From Kushneria konosiri (GTDB taxonomy: Bacteria; Pseudomonadota; Gammaproteobacteria; Pseudomonadales; Halomonadaceae), in the NCBI RefSeq assembly GCF_002155145.1, contig NZ_CP021323.1:2542001-2606000 (forward strand): a stretch of DNA of 64,000 nt, written 5' to 3'. Below, piece by piece: positions 36,756 to 46,137 of the stretch. Within the stretch, counting starts at the first letter, position 1, and every line of letters starts with the position of its first letter. The position numbers and the translations under genes are program-made. The notes beneath the pieces were generated by a model that ran no database searches, was not told the origin of the DNA, and worked only from the letters and a program-made list of their open reading frames with translations.

Positions 36756-37900
36756 TCATTCTCGCTCGCGGGGCTCTATCTCCTGCATTGTCGCGGAGTC
36801 AATCCTGCGGGATTCGGTCGAAATGGGGGAAAGCTGGGTCACGACACCGGCCTCGTCTTCCTCCTTTTCATGAGAGAACAGATCCCACGCCGCAATAAAC
36901 AGCGCTGCAATCAGCGGGCCGATCACGAAACCGTTGATCCCGAAAAGCGCCATGCCCCCAGGGTCGAAATCAAAACGACATAGTCAGGCAGCTTGGTATC
37001 CTTGCCCACCAGCAGCGGGCGCAGGAAATTATCGGCAAGGCCGATGACCACGACGCCCACAAAGGTCAGAATGATGCCGCTGGCGATGTTGCCGGTCAGC
37101 AGATAATAAACGGCGACCGGCGCCCAGATCAGGGCAGCGCCGATGGCAGGCAGCAGCGACAGGAAGGCCATGATGACGCCCCAGAGCAAGGGGGCTTCAA
37201 TCCCCAGACCCCAGAAGGCCAGCCCTCCAATGGCACCCTGAGTGGCGGCCACAATAATATTGCCCTTGACCGTGGCACGGGTGACCGTAATGAACTTGTT
37301 AAGCAGCTGATACTTGTAGCGTGCACTCAGGGGAATCGCCTGGCGAATGCGACGCCCCAGGGGGACACCATCGCGAAACAGGAAAAACAGCAGATAAAGC
37401 ATGATGCCCAGACTGATGAAAAACTGCAGCGTGTTCTGGCCGATGCTCAATGCCCTTGAGGCGAGAATCTGGCTGCCTTGTGCTGCGCCTTCGGAAACAC
37501 GGTCACGCAGTTGGGAAAGGTCTCCCACGCCTGCGCTTTCGAGCCAGCCATCGACCGTGGGCGGTAATGCCTGGCGTGCCTGCTCAATGTAGGCACCGAT
37601 ATCCAGATCGCCGGTGCGAATGCGCTGATAAACGCTGGTGCCTTCCTGTACCAGTGAGCCGGCGATCAGGGTAACCGGGATGATGACGATAAAGATGCAG
37701 ATCAGGACATTGGTCAGCGCTGCCAGATTGCGTCTTCCGCCATAAAGGCTCAAAAGGCGCCGCTGCAGGGGCATGAACACAAGTGCCAGAATAACGCCCC
37801 AGAACACGGCGCTGAAAAAGGGCAGCAATATCCAGACAAAGGCAACCGAGACGGCCACCAGCAGTAGCTCAAACGCCCTTTTTTCAATCGGTTTTTCCAT
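36756..37900 (-). pseudogene. AI-2E/PerM family permease, frameshifted near the C-terminus
   Basis: The first frame (37900 down to 36923) encodes 325 residues with about seven membrane helices (AFELLLVAVSVAFVWILLPFF; GVILTFVGVVVIGLADNFLRPLLVGKDTKLPDYVVLISTLG). It then leaves the family with AWRFSGSTVS and stops. A second frame resumes exactly with GMALFGINGFVIGPLIAALFIAAWDLF, the expected last helix, and ends at 36756. Adding one G to the run of five (minus strand; CCCCC at 36955-36959) joins them into about 381 residues. Family members export small molecules; substrate unknown. An assembly or sequencing error is as likely as a true mutation. Confidence 0.87.
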
Positions 37901-37961
37901 ACTTTCTCCTGCTTGGCCATGACGTCAGCAAGTGCTGACCGGCAGTGCCTGTCACCGTCGT

Positions 37962-37984
37962 AAAAAACCCGGCATAACGCCGGG
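37962..37984 (-). terminator. Intrinsic terminator downstream of osmC
   Basis: Read on the minus strand, CCCGGC-GTTAT-GCCGGG is followed by six T. It lies between osmC and the permease, so the two minus-strand genes are separate transcripts. Confidence 0.85.
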
Positions 37985-38059
37985 CATGTCATCTTCAGTG
38001 TAGTCAGACTGCGCTACACGACATTGATTCATCGCAGTGTTCAGCGCTGAAGGCCGTTG

Positions 38060-38479
38060 TCAGGCTTCAACGATTTCCCATGAGTGGGTGATCTCGACGC
38101 CGCCTTTGGCAAGCATCAGTGAGGCACTGCAATATTTCTCGGCCGAAAGCTCCACGGCGCGCTTGACCTGAGCTTCCTTGAGCGAGACGCCCGTCACCAC
38201 AAAGTGAAGGTGAATGCTGGTAAAAACAGCCGGTGTGGTGTCGGCGCGCTCGGCCTTGAGCTGGGCAACACAGTCCGTCACCCTTGCGCGCGCCTTTTCA
38301 AGGATGTTGATGACATCATAGGCGCTGCATCCACCAAGTCCCATCAGAACCATTTCCATGGGGCGAGGGCCAGTGTTGCGACCGCCATTATCCGGGTTGC
38401 CGTCGAGAATGACGGCATGACCACTGCCGGATTCGGCCACGAACTGTCGGCCATCGGTCCATTTGATATTGGCTTCCAT
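38060..38479 (-). CDS. OsmC family protein (YhfA-like)
   Basis: 139 residues. The two redox cysteines are in LGGCSAYDVI (about C51) and EKYCSASLML (about C117), the positions used by OsmC/Ohr peroxidases to reduce organic peroxides. Sequence style (VRPMEMVLMGLGGCSAYDVI; GVEITHSWEI) fits the YhfA branch, whose physiological substrate is not known. Monocistronic with its own terminator. Confidence 0.9.
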   Translation of the reverse strand: MEANIKWTDGRQFVAESGSGHAVILDGNPDNGGRNTGPRPMEMVLMGLGGCSAYDVINILEKARARVTDCVAQLKAERADTTPAVFTSIHLHFVVTGVSLKEAQVKRAVELSAEKYCSASLMLAKGGVEITHSWEIVEA

Positions 38480-38548
38480 GAGTCTTGCTCCGTACGAATA
38501 AAGAGGTGAACCCTCTCACGGGGTGATCGGGACAGACATCAGGTCATG

Positions 38549-39217
38549 TCACTGATGCGAAACGTGTTGCTCAAGAAGGGCCAGACGTTCGGGGGTGCCA
38601 ATATCGGACCACTCTCCCTGATGGTAATGGCCGCCGAGCCTCTGCTGCTCAATGGCGTTGATCAGGCAGGGTTTCAATGGGCAGGGCGTATTGTCGGTCA
38701 GATCTGCCACCAGGGAGGGATGCATGAGCGCCATGCCGGCATATACCAGGCGGGGCTCTCCCTGCTCGTGAAGGCGGCCGGTATCGTCCAGGTGAAAATC
38801 TCCCCGGAGATGATGCTCCGGCGGATCGACCATGACCAGGCGCGCCAGATCATCTCCCAGCGGTGTCATCATCTCGGGCGTCATGTCGCACCACACATCG
38901 GCGTTGACCAGCCAGAAGGGATCCTCTCCCAGCAGAGGCAGGGCGTGACGAATACCACCGGCTGTCTCGAGTGCCGTGGGCTCGACGCTGTAGCGCAATC
39001 GAACCCCGTGGCGGGCGCCATCTCCCAGAGCCGTCATGATCTGCTCGCCGAGATAGCTGACATTGATGACAATATCGGTCATGCCCACCGAGCGAAGCCG
39101 CTCGATATGATATTCGATCAGCGGCCGCCCACCGACCCTGAGCAATGGCTTGGGGCAGTTGTCAGTCAATTCACGCATGCGCGAGCCGCGTCCAGCGGCA
39201 AGAATCATCGCTTTCAT
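38549..39217 (-). CDS. murU: N-acetylmuramate alpha-1-phosphate uridylyltransferase
   Basis: 222 residues of the nucleotidyltransferase fold: MKAMILAAGRGSRMRELTDNCPKPLLRVGGRPLIEYH at the N-terminus (GxGxRM, PKPL) and LVNADVWCDM (metal Asp). In the Pseudomonas MurNAc salvage route it turns MurNAc-1-P into UDP-MurNAc, bypassing MurA and hence fosfomycin. It sits 1 bp after amgK, the kinase of the same route, which makes the assignment firm. Confidence 0.9.
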   Translation of the reverse strand: MKAMILAAGRGSRMRELTDNCPKPLLRVGGRPLIEYHIERLRSVGMTDIVINVSYLGEQIMTALGDGARHGVRLRYSVEPTALETAGGIRHALPLLGEDPFWLVNADVWCDMTPEMMTPLGDDLARLVMVDPPEHHLRGDFHLDDTGRLHEQGEPRLVYAGMALMHPSLVADLTDNTPCPLKPCLINAIEQQRLGGHYHQGEWSDIGTPERLALLEQHVSHQ

Positions 39218-39218
39218 G

Positions 39219-40235
39219 TCAACTCTCCTGGCAGCCGGTACGATGCTGAATCAATCGTGCGTCCAGGGCGGGTACGAAACAGGTATCAAACCACTGCATG
39301 AAGGTTTCAAAGCCGGGCTGGCCCGTTAGCCCCTGGCGAACATGCTCGGCAAACAGGGGCAGGAGGGTAAGATAGCGTGGTTTGTCATCGCGCAGTGCCA
39401 GGCGACAAAAGCCGCCCAGCACCTTGAGGCTGCGCTGGGCGCTGGTCAGATCGAACATCCGCCGAAACGCTTCCGGGGCCACGGGCGCCATGACACCGGC
39501 GTTTTGCGCCTGTTGACGCCAGGCCTCGATCCAGCGCTCCTGGTCGCTTTCAGGCCATGCATTGTTGCGATCGCGTAAAAGACAGACCAGATCGAAGGTC
39601 AGCGGTCCGAGCACTGCGCCCTGAAAGTCAATGACCCAGAGTCGGTCGTCATGCCACATGAGATTTTGTGCGTGAAAATCGCGATGAACGCAGACTCCGG
39701 GCTGGGCGGCTACTGCGGTGACCAGTTGCTCGCGCACCTGCGGCCAGCCCTCGGGCACAGCAATATCCAGCCATTGAGCCAGACACCACTGAGGAAAAAG
39801 GTCGAGTTCCTCACCAAGCCACTGTGCATCATAAACCGGCAGATCGTCGGCCGGCAGAACCGCAATGGCCACCGAGGTGCTGATGGCCTGCATCATGAGC
39901 GCTTCGCGCTGATCGTTGTGGGCAAGACGCTGACGCAGCATCTCATCGCCCAGATCTTCCATCTCGATAAACCCCTGCTCCAGATCGACATGGTACAGCT
40001 CGGGCACCGGGATGCCTCGGCTTCGCCACTGTCGAGCGATCTCCACGAAGGCATGGCTGTTCTCGCGCTCCGGTGGGGCGTCCATCAATATGCGCGAATG
40101 GCCGTTATCAAGATGCAGGCGAAAATAGCGTCGAAAGCTGGCATCATCTGTCACGATCTCAAGCTCGGGAGCTGCCGTCTCAAGGCCGTGATGAGATGCT
40201 GACCAGTGGCGCAGGGCGTCAAGGCGCGCTGTCAT
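39219..40235 (-). CDS. amgK: N-acetylmuramate/N-acetylglucosamine kinase
   Basis: 338 residues from ATG 40235, preceded by AGGAG on the minus strand; an earlier start (40295) lacks that signal. APH fold: catalytic loop CVHRDFHAQNLMWHD (HxDxxxxN) and VIDFQGAVLGPLTFDL (metal Asp). Phosphorylates MurNAc or GlcNAc at the anomeric position for cell-wall recycling. Divergent from lptD, as in Pseudomonas. Confidence 0.92.
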   Translation of the reverse strand: MTARLDALRHWSASHHGLETAAPELEIVTDDASFRRYFRLHLDNGHSRILMDAPPERENSHAFVEIARQWRSRGIPVPELYHVDLEQGFIEMEDLGDEMLRQRLAHNDQREALMMQAISTSVAIAVLPADDLPVYDAQWLGEELDLFPQWCLAQWLDIAVPEGWPQVREQLVTAVAAQPGVCVHRDFHAQNLMWHDDRLWVIDFQGAVLGPLTFDLVCLLRDRNNAWPESDQERWIEAWRQQAQNAGVMAPVAPEAFRRMFDLTSAQRSLKVLGGFCRLALRDDKPRYLTLLPLFAEHVRQGLTGQPGFETFMQWFDTCFVPALDARLIQHRTGCQES

Positions 40236-40402
40236 GGGAACTCCTGGTTGACGGTACGGTTGCGGCACCGCATGCTGAGCGCTCAAGGACCGCAACAGAC
40301 ACTTTTATCGCTGTTTTCAGGCTGCTGCAGTGTCCAGTGCCGCGTACCATACCGATTTTTAAAAGCAATCACACCGCTTCATTGCAAGGAAGAACAAGGA
40401 TC

Positions 40403-42838
40403 ATGGGCCAGCGTATCTTCTGGACCGCCGCCTCGCTGACCGGTCTTCTATCGACCATGGCTCAGGCGGCGCCCCAGCCACTGCCTGCAAGCGAACTTGA
40501 CTGGCAGGCGTGGGGGGATGACCGCCCCGCCAATGCGCTGTGTCGGGGCCGCTATATCATGCCGGATTATCGTATTGATGCCGGTAGTACTCAGTCACAG
40601 GTGCGTACTGAATCCGACGATGCCGGATATGGTAGCAATGGTGAAACCCTGCTGGATGGTGAAGTTGTCCTGCGCCAGGGAGATGAGCAGCTTGAGGCGA
40701 AGCGTGCCACGCTCAACGAGGCCCGCACGAATGTGTCGCTGGAGGGGCCTGTCGCCTATCGCCAGCCCGGTTTTCTGGTACGTGGCGACAGTGGCGAGAT
40801 GGCGCTCAACAGCGATGCTGCCGAAATTGATCAGGCCCACTACGTGGCGCACCAGCAGCGTCTGCGCGGTGATGCCGGCCAGCTGGCGCGCCTCGAGGAT
40901 GGCCGCTATCGGCTGCAGGATGCCTCCTTTACTACCTGTGAGCCGCAGTCCAGCCTCTGGAAACTGGTCAGCAGCGACATCACGCTGGATCAGAAAAGAG
41001 GCTACGGCACTGCGACTCATGCCCGGATGGAAATCGAGGATGTGCCGGTCTTTTACTGGCCCTGGTTACGATTCCCGATCGATGATCGCCGTCTGACCGG
41101 ATTCCTGTGGCCCTCCGTCAGCTATGGAAGTGACTCGGGGCTTGATTACGCCCAGCCGTTTTATCTCAATCTGGCACCCAATTATGATGCCACTATCACG
41201 CCGCGTGTGATTTCAGGAAGGGGCGAGGCGATCGGTGGGCAGCTGCGCTACCTCTTTGATGAGGATGCCGGCACGCTGGAAGGCAATTATCTCGGCCACG
41301 ATGACGGCGGCGATGACAAGGACTTTGAGGGCGAAGACCGCTGGTTCGTGCGCTATGCCCACGACGGACGCTTCTCACCGCGAACCACCTACAATCTGCG
41401 CTATGGCGCCGCCAGTGATGGCGATTATTTCGACGATTTCGGTCAGACCTTCGAGCAGCAGGACACCGACAACCTCGAACGGCTGGCGCGTCTGAACTAT
41501 CAGGGGACCACCTGGAATCTGCAGGCGCGGGCCCGCGGCTACCAGAAACTTGATGAGCCGCTGCGCGATGACGACAAGCCCTTCTATGAGTTGCCGGCAT
41601 TGCTGGCCAGCGCGCGCTGGGATCAGGCCGGTGGGTTTTATGAGGAGTTCAATTCCAGCGCCACCTATTTCTGGCGTGACGTCAACTATAGCGACCCTTC
41701 GATCATCCCGCAGGAATCTGCTACCGGTGCGCGCGTTCACGTTGCCCCTGCCGTGGGCTTTCGCCGTTCTCCTTCCTGGGGATTTTTCGAGCCTCGTGCG
41801 CAGCTCATGGCCACCCAGTATGACCTTGACTGGCATGACCGTGAAGACACCTCGGGCTTTGAAAATTCGCCCAATCGGGTAATGCCGGTCCTGTCGGTCG
41901 ATTCGGGACTTATCTTCGAGCGTGATGCCAGCATTTTTGGCAGCGACTGGCGCCAGACACTGGAGCCGCGCCTGTACTACGCCTATGCCCCGTACCGTGA
42001 TCAGTCCGAGCTGCCGCAGTTTGACAGCCGTGAGCAGCCGCTGTCCTATTCGCAGCTCTGGTCACCTTACCGGTTCAGCGGCACTGACCGTATTGGAGAC
42101 ATCAACAAGGTGTCCTACGGCGTCAGTACCCGTTTCCTTGAAGATGATACCGGTCGTGAACGGTTGGCGTTATCGGTGGGTCAAAGCCACTACTTCGAGG
42201 ATCGTCGCGTCGTCGATGCTCGCTTTGAAGACCGCGTCCTCAATGAGCAAAGCAATCTCTTTTATCGCAACATGCGCGACCGCTCTCCGATTGTCGCCGA
42301 AGCCGATTGGCAGATTACCGATCGCTGGTCGGCCCGACAGTCACTTTTCTACGACGATCATCGCAATCGTACTGAAAAGGCCACTTCCTACCTGACCTAT
42401 CAGGACACGGACAACCTGATCCTCAATATGGGGTATCGATGGACCGTTCAGGACTTTGATCCTTTCGGAGATCAGGATGACCGCCTGACCTATAACCGTG
42501 AAGAGTACGATCTGTCGGCAGCGTATCGGGTGACACCGGCAATTTCACTGCTGGGTCGCTATCTGTATGATCAGACCAACAATCGAACGCTCGAAACGCT
42601 GGCAGGGGTGCGTTTCAATGATTGCTGTTACGGCGTTCAGCTCGCCTGGCGTGATTATATCGACGATAACGATACGGCTCGCATCAGTGATGACGATCGC
42701 AAGCAGGGCCTCTTTTTGTCCTTTATTTTCAAGGGGCTTGGCAGTGTAGGGCAGGGCAGCACTGATGGTTATTTCTCCGAGGCCATTCCCGGGGTTCGGG
42801 AAGACGACTTCGGCGCCTATACCGGCGTGAGCAACTAA
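40403..42838 (+). CDS. lptD: LPS-assembly protein LptD
   Basis: 811 residues from ATG 40403, which gives a signal peptide (FWTAASLTGLLSTMAQAAPQ). After it come an LptA-like jellyroll domain (LLDGEVVLRQGDEQLEAKRATLNE) and a large beta-barrel ending in FKGLGSVG. With LptE it inserts LPS in the outer membrane. Two cysteine groups for the disulfides are visible: C in NALCRGRY (early), C in TTCEPQSSLW and the pair CC in FNDCCYGVQLAW near the end. First gene of the surA-rsmA run. Confidence 0.95.
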   Translation: MGQRIFWTAASLTGLLSTMAQAAPQPLPASELDWQAWGDDRPANALCRGRYIMPDYRIDAGSTQSQVRTESDDAGYGSNGETLLDGEVVLRQGDEQLEAKRATLNEARTNVSLEGPVAYRQPGFLVRGDSGEMALNSDAAEIDQAHYVAHQQRLRGDAGQLARLEDGRYRLQDASFTTCEPQSSLWKLVSSDITLDQKRGYGTATHARMEIEDVPVFYWPWLRFPIDDRRLTGFLWPSVSYGSDSGLDYAQPFYLNLAPNYDATITPRVISGRGEAIGGQLRYLFDEDAGTLEGNYLGHDDGGDDKDFEGEDRWFVRYAHDGRFSPRTTYNLRYGAASDGDYFDDFGQTFEQQDTDNLERLARLNYQGTTWNLQARARGYQKLDEPLRDDDKPFYELPALLASARWDQAGGFYEEFNSSATYFWRDVNYSDPSIIPQESATGARVHVAPAVGFRRSPSWGFFEPRAQLMATQYDLDWHDREDTSGFENSPNRVMPVLSVDSGLIFERDASIFGSDWRQTLEPRLYYAYAPYRDQSELPQFDSREQPLSYSQLWSPYRFSGTDRIGDINKVSYGVSTRFLEDDTGRERLALSVGQSHYFEDRRVVDARFEDRVLNEQSNLFYRNMRDRSPIVAEADWQITDRWSARQSLFYDDHRNRTEKATSYLTYQDTDNLILNMGYRWTVQDFDPFGDQDDRLTYNREEYDLSAAYRVTPAISLLGRYLYDQTNNRTLETLAGVRFNDCCYGVQLAWRDYIDDNDTARISDDDRKQGLFLSFIFKGLGSVGQGSTDGYFSEAIPGVREDDFGAYTGVSN

Positions 42839-42939
42839 ATCATACGATCGTCTGCAACCGGACGATAACCCGTAGCGAAGGCACGACCTTGCTGCACCAC
42901 TGACGTCAGGTCAGTGTCATGAATGAGAAGAGAGATGTC

Positions 42940-43929
42940 ATGAAAGCACGCAACGCAAACACGCTGGCCGCTCTGGGCCTTGCGCTGAGTCTTTCCATGT
43001 CGCCGCTGGCGACGGCTGCGGTGCAGCCACTGGATCGCGTCGTTGCCGTGGTCAACGATGACGCCATCATGTCCAGCGATCTGGACCAGCGTGTCAGCCA
43101 GGTGCGTCAGCAGATGCAGTCACGCAACATTGGCATGCCCGATCAGAATGAGCTGCGCGAACAGGTGCTCTCACGCATGATCACCGAGCAGATCGAACTG
43201 CAAATGGCCCAGCGTGCCAACCTGAGTGTCAGCGACAGCGACCTTAATCAGGCCATGCGAGGCGTTGCTCAGCGCAACAACATGACGCTTGAGCAGTTTG
43301 CAGATCGTGTCGAACAGGAAGGCATGAGCTATGCCCAGGTGAGAGAGCAGGTGCGCCGTGAGCTGCTGATCACCCAGGTGCAGCAGCGCAGCGTGGCAAG
43401 CCAGGTCAACATTTCCGATCGGGAAGTGGATCAGTATCTGAAGCAGGCCGGCAGCAATGCCAATACGCAGTATCATCTGGCGCATATCCTGACCTCCGTG
43501 CCGCAGGCGCCAACGCCTCAGCAGGCTGAAGCAGCCCGTCAAAAGACCGAACAGCTGCGTCAGGAAATCACTTCGGGACGGGCGAAGTTTCAGGAAGTTG
43601 CCGCTGCGCAGTCCGATGGTCCGCAGGCACTGGATGGCGGCGATCTGGGCTGGCGCTCCGGTGCCGAGATGCCCAGTATCTTTGATGATGTCGTACCGCG
43701 TCTGAGTGTTGGTGAGGTCAGTGAGCCGATCCGCAGCCCCAGCGGCTATCATCTGATTACGCTTCTGGACAAGCGCGGCGGTGGTAATGCCGATCAGCAG
43801 CGAGAACAGATTCGACGCACGCTGTTCCAGCGCAAGGTCAACGAGGAGCTTGAAGCCTGGACGCAAGAAATTCGTGCCTCGGCCTACGTTGATAATCGAC
43901 TGGAACAGGGCGACGGTACCTCGCCGTAA
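42940..43929 (+). CDS. surA: SurA-like periplasmic chaperone with a single parvulin domain
   Basis: 329 residues from ATG 42940 with a signal peptide ending near ATAAVQ; an in-frame ATG at 42919 gives a longer, less typical leader. The N-terminal chaperone part (DRVVAVVNDDAIMSSDL; residues 25-170) is followed by one parvulin domain (QYHLAHILTSVPQAP ... PSGYHLITLLDKRG) and the C-terminal helix. E. coli SurA has 428 residues and two such domains; the missing one corresponds to P2, the catalytically active domain, as the domain present resembles P1. Chaperone for outer-membrane proteins such as LptD. Confidence 0.9.
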   Translation: MKARNANTLAALGLALSLSMSPLATAAVQPLDRVVAVVNDDAIMSSDLDQRVSQVRQQMQSRNIGMPDQNELREQVLSRMITEQIELQMAQRANLSVSDSDLNQAMRGVAQRNNMTLEQFADRVEQEGMSYAQVREQVRRELLITQVQQRSVASQVNISDREVDQYLKQAGSNANTQYHLAHILTSVPQAPTPQQAEAARQKTEQLRQEITSGRAKFQEVAAAQSDGPQALDGGDLGWRSGAEMPSIFDDVVPRLSVGEVSEPIRSPSGYHLITLLDKRGGGNADQQREQIRRTLFQRKVNEELEAWTQEIRASAYVDNRLEQGDGTSP

Positions 43930-43967
43930 TGGGCTGTGCCCTTTTCGGGTGCCGGCATTGATCACAG

Positions 43968-43992
43968 GCCGCGAGCGATCCTCGCGGTCTTT
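43968..43992 (+). terminator. Possible terminator between surA and rsmA
   Basis: A 7-bp stem CCGCGAG/CTCGCGG with a CGATC loop is followed by TCTTTC. A moderate T run suggests partial termination only. Confidence 0.5.
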
Positions 43993-44030
43993 CATTGATG
44001 CCGGCGATTATTTTTATGCAAGGATCATTC

Positions 44031-44834
44031 ATGTCACGACAACCGGCCCCCATGCGCGCACGAAAGCGTTTTGGGCAGAACTTTCTTCAGGATCATGGGG
44101 TTATCGAGCGCATTGTCGGCTCGATACACCCGCGAGAGGGTGATCGGCTGGTCGAAATCGGGCCTGGTCAGGGGGCTTTGACTGAAGAGTTGCTGGCAGT
44201 GCATGGCTCGCTGGAAGCCATTGAACTTGATCGCGACCTGATTCCGGGTCTGCGCACGCGCTTTTTCAACTATCCCGGCTTCAACATCATTGAAGGGGAT
44301 GCGCTGGCGTTCGATTTCAGGACCTTCCGAGGTGAGGGGGCGCCACTGCGTGTGGTCGGCAACCTGCCCTACAATATTTCCACGCCGCTGATCTTCCATC
44401 TTCTGAGCGCTGGAGATGCGGTGCGTGACATGCACTTCATGCTCCAAAAGGAAGTGGTGGCCCGTCTCGCTGCTGAGCCCGGTACGGGGCAATGGGGCAG
44501 GCTATCGGTCATGACCCGCTATTATTGTGAGGTCGAATCACTTTTCGATGTGCCGCCGGAAGCCTTTCTGCCTCAGCCCAAGGTGGACTCCAGCATTGTG
44601 CGCCTTGTTCCCTGGCAGGTACGGCCCCACGTCGCGCATGATGAGAATCTGCTCTCGGATCTGGTGCGCCGCGCCTTTGCCCAGCGCCGCAAGACGCTTC
44701 GTAATAACCTGCGTGATGTCATGAGCGCCGAGACACTGGAGTCGCTTGGCATCGCCCCCACGCGCAGACCGGAAACCCTGAGTGTCGGTGAGTTCGTGAC
44801 GATGGCCAATCACCTGTCCGAGAACGCCTCATGA
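44031..44834 (+). CDS. rsmA: 16S rRNA dimethyladenosine transferase (KsgA)
   Basis: 267 residues from ATG 44031, with AAGGA upstream; a longer frame from 43995 exists but begins inside the intergenic hairpin region. Rossmann SAM methyltransferase: RKRFGQNFLQDHGVIERIV, VEIGPGQGALTEEL (motif I) and NLPYNISTPLI (motif IV, NLPY). Dimethylates A1518 and A1519 of 16S rRNA. The usual pdxA gene between surA and rsmA is absent here. Confidence 0.96.
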   Translation: MSRQPAPMRARKRFGQNFLQDHGVIERIVGSIHPREGDRLVEIGPGQGALTEELLAVHGSLEAIELDRDLIPGLRTRFFNYPGFNIIEGDALAFDFRTFRGEGAPLRVVGNLPYNISTPLIFHLLSAGDAVRDMHFMLQKEVVARLAAEPGTGQWGRLSVMTRYYCEVESLFDVPPEAFLPQPKVDSSIVRLVPWQVRPHVAHDENLLSDLVRRAFAQRRKTLRNNLRDVMSAETLESLGIAPTRRPETLSVGEFVTMANHLSENAS

Positions 44835-45214
44835 GTGAGCCTGCCCGGGATATCGTGGTTGAGGTTGAAAGCTTTTATCTGCCGCAGGAGTCAGATCCTT
44901 CGCAGCAGCGCTTCGTGTTTGGCTACCGGGTCGCCATCCGCAATCAGTGGGAGTATTCCATACAGCTTCTGGCGCGCTACTGGCGGATTTCCCTGGGCAG
45001 TGGCGAGATACGTGAAGTGCGCGGTGAAGGAGTGGTGGGTAGACAACCCATGATCGCACCGGGCCTGCCCTTCAATTACAGCAGTCGCGCCATTCTTGAC
45101 AGCCAGGTGGGTGTGATGGAAGGCAGTTATACCTTCATGGCGCCGGCGCTGGGAGAGACGTTTGATGTGACCATTGCACCCTTCCGTCTGGCCTGCCCGC
45201 TGCACCTGCATTGA
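44831..45214 (+). CDS. apaG: ApaG protein
   Basis: 127 residues, beta-sandwich fold of the FNIII/ApaG family. FGYRVAIRNQWEYSIQLLARYWRI and GVVGRQPMIAPG are the conserved core. The start overlaps the rsmA stop. Role linked to Mg/Co tolerance in other bacteria; molecular function unclear. Confidence 0.95.
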   Translation: MSEPARDIVVEVESFYLPQESDPSQQRFVFGYRVAIRNQWEYSIQLLARYWRISLGSGEIREVRGEGVVGRQPMIAPGLPFNYSSRAILDSQVGVMEGSYTFMAPALGETFDVTIAPFRLACPLHLH

Positions 45215-45278
45215 GGTCTCAATGCTGTGCCCTGAAAGGGGGCGATGTCTTGTTCATTCAATGGTTCTGGAGTAGACA

Positions 45279-46097
45279 ATGACGATCTGGGTCATCGGTG
45301 ATTTACATGGCTGTGGTCATGAGTTTGATGCGCTGCTCAAGGCCATCGATTTTGTTCCCGGGCGCGATCATTTGTGGCTGACCGGAGACCTGGTCAACCG
45401 CGGTCCGCAGTCACTTGAAACGCTTCGCCGGGTGTATGAGTTGCGTGAACATGCAAGCGTCGTGCTGGGCAATCATGATCTTCACCTTCTGGCCGTGGCC
45501 TTTGGCCACGGGCGTCTCAAGCCTTCGGATACGTTGAGCGATATTCTTGAGGCGCCCGATCGTGAAATGCTGCTGGAGTGGTTGCGTTGTCAGCCCTTGA
45601 TGGTCGAGTCCCAGACGCACCAGTGCGTCATGACCCATGCCGGCCTGCCGCCGCAATGGTCGATCGAGCGTGCCCGTCAGTACGCGCGCGAAGGTGAGGC
45701 CATGCTGTCTTCACGCCAGTTCCTGGAGTTCCTGCCTTACATGTATGGCAATGAGCCGGCGCGTTTCGAGCCGGGTCTTCGCGGCAATGATCGCCTACGC
45801 GCGATCATCAATGTCTTCACCCGCATGCGCTTCATCGATGCCCGCGGCACACTTGATTTCAGCGCCAAGGAAGGACTGGACAGCGCGCCCGAGGGCTTCA
45901 GTCCCTGGTTCTGTTTCGAGCGAGGCGATACTGAACGCTTGATTTTTGGCCACTGGGCCGCTCTGGAAGGTCGTGCACCCGGTGCGCGAGCCAATGTGCG
46001 ATCCCTGGATGCGGGCTGTGTCTGGGGCGGAGCGCTGATGGCCATGAATCTTGACACCGATGAGGTGGTCACGGTCGCCGCACGGTCGCAGGGATAG
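45279..46097 (+). CDS. apaH: Bis(5'-nucleosyl)-tetraphosphatase, symmetrical
   Basis: 272 residues, metallophosphatase hydrolysing Ap4A to two ADP. Metal ligands visible in VIGDLHGCG (D, H), LTGDLVNRGP (D), VLGNHDLHL (N, H) and THAGLPPQW (H). Completes the apaG-apaH pair in the standard order. Confidence 0.96.
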   Translation: MTIWVIGDLHGCGHEFDALLKAIDFVPGRDHLWLTGDLVNRGPQSLETLRRVYELREHASVVLGNHDLHLLAVAFGHGRLKPSDTLSDILEAPDREMLLEWLRCQPLMVESQTHQCVMTHAGLPPQWSIERARQYAREGEAMLSSRQFLEFLPYMYGNEPARFEPGLRGNDRLRAIINVFTRMRFIDARGTLDFSAKEGLDSAPEGFSPWFCFERGDTERLIFGHWAALEGRAPGARANVRSLDAGCVWGGALMAMNLDTDEVVTVAARSQG

Positions 46098-46137
46098 TGT
46101 CGATAACGGCGTTACACAAGGATCCAGAGGAGACGTC

